Below, one piece after another: positions 14,684 through 15,003 of a DNA stretch of 15,003 bases. Position numbers and translations under genes: made by a program. The notes beneath the pieces are model-generated. The model did not search any database, was not told where the DNA came from, and worked only from the letters and a program-made list of their open reading frames with translations. Origin of the DNA: CAZBEJ01 sp964521305 (lineage in GTDB: Bacteria; Patescibacteriota; Microgenomatia; UBA1406; GWC2-37-13); contig CAZFQZ010000022.1 in assembly GCA_964521305.1 (NCBI GenBank), positions 1 to 15,003 on the forward strand, given 5' to 3'. The stretch's first letter is position 1. Every line of letters starts with the position of its first letter.

Positions 14684-14965
14684 TGGAAAATCCTTAACAA
14701 AATTTTCTATGGCAAGAGGCAGATTATTTAAAGCTTCATCTGTAATATACGGATCAATTTTCGGATCACCCAAATGTTGTAATTGATATCCTGGTAAAAA
14801 ACTGCCAAATTTATTAGACGTTATTAAATCAACCAACCGTTCTTTTTCTCGATGAGCTAATTTAAATCTTTTTACTATTCCCTCTTCGATTCCAATATGA
14901 ACCATTTCATGAACCGGTGTGTGTGATGAATGTGGTCTTTTAAATGTTCCTATAATTACCCCCAT
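14675..14965 (-). CDS. HExxH-containing protein of unknown family, possibly 5'-truncated or frameshifted
   Basis: The ORF encodes 96 residues and is the only minus-strand gene. HEMVH at about 19-23 has the HExxH form of zinc metallopeptidases and is followed by IGIEEGIVKRFKLAHREKERLVDLI, in which a further glutamate could be the third ligand. The rest is a charged helical tail ending FVKDFPRE. HExxH usually follows a longer N-terminal region; here only 18 residues precede it, there is no Shine-Dalgarno sequence, and an in-frame TGA stands two codons before the ATG. The neighbouring frame is open to the window edge and meets this one at a run of five Gs (+ 14959-14963). A single-base indel could therefore have split a longer gene. 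Base composition here is near 30% GC, unlike the core genes. Peptidase activity is not shown. Confidence 0.55.
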   Translation of the reverse strand: MGVIIGTFKRPHSSHTPVHEMVHIGIEEGIVKRFKLAHREKERLVDLITSNKFGSFLPGYQLQHLGDPKIDPYITDEALNNLPLAIENFVKDFPRE

Positions 14966-15003
14966 ATTTCAGACAGTATGCTAAGATACTTTTTACACTA
15001 TGG

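Noticed and set aside
14643..14789. + strand 48-codon ORF starting in an A-rich run
   Set aside because: It lies antisense to the HEMVH gene, has no ribosome site, and its product is low-complexity at the start.
1..15003. CRISPR array, insertion sequence or prophage genes
   Set aside because: No regularly spaced direct repeats, transposase, integrase or phage structural motifs were seen on either strand.

Overview
The window is an ordinary, densely packed bacterial chromosome segment. Every gene but the last lies on the + strand, and gaps are short and AT-rich. Several traits point to the Candidate Phyla Radiation (Patescibacteria): a CTP synthase that departs from the usual sequence at normally fixed positions, an ATP synthase delta subunit reduced to its C-terminal half, few Shine-Dalgarno sequences, and gaps filled with degenerate AAATTT/TTTGAA-type words. 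This placement is inference. The standard genetic code works throughout, which argues against lineages that recode UGA.

Layout. Bases 1-2905 hold the last 967 codons of DNA polymerase III alpha (dnaE). A well-formed sigma70-type promoter begins on the dnaE stop codon and drives a complete nine-gene F1Fo ATP synthase operon (2986-9313) in the classical order: atpZ/I, B, E, F, H, A, G, D, C. All subunits of a rotary proton-type ATP synthase are present, with catalytic, arginine-finger and ion-carrier residues in place. Next come topA (9414-11471, DNA topoisomerase I with two zinc ribbons), pyrG (11536-13179, divergent CTP synthase), rplS (13185-13547, ribosomal protein bL19), a 56-codon unknown ORF fused to the rplS stop by a TAATG overlap, and a membrane protein (13751-14401) that resembles the membrane part of MscS-type channels but lacks the cytoplasmic beta domain.

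The right end changes character. A tRNA-Glu(UUC) gene with an encoded CCA (14459-14535) and its own extended -10 promoter is followed by about 40 bases at 75% GC that carry a 9-bp inverted repeat and read like an alanine-rich protein tail. The sequence then falls to about 30% GC. There a minus-strand ORF (14675-14965) encodes an HEMVH-containing fragment of an unrecognised family, possibly frameshifted at a run of five Gs. This looks like an accessory junction at a tRNA 3' end.

Most of the window is core housekeeping (replication, energy, topology, nucleotide supply, translation). I found no CRISPR array, transposase, or clearly novel multi-gene system. The points worth following are the minimal delta subunit, the recurring intergenic words, a possible leaderless pyrG transcript, the 56-codon ORF, the beta-domain-less channel-like protein and the tRNA junction.
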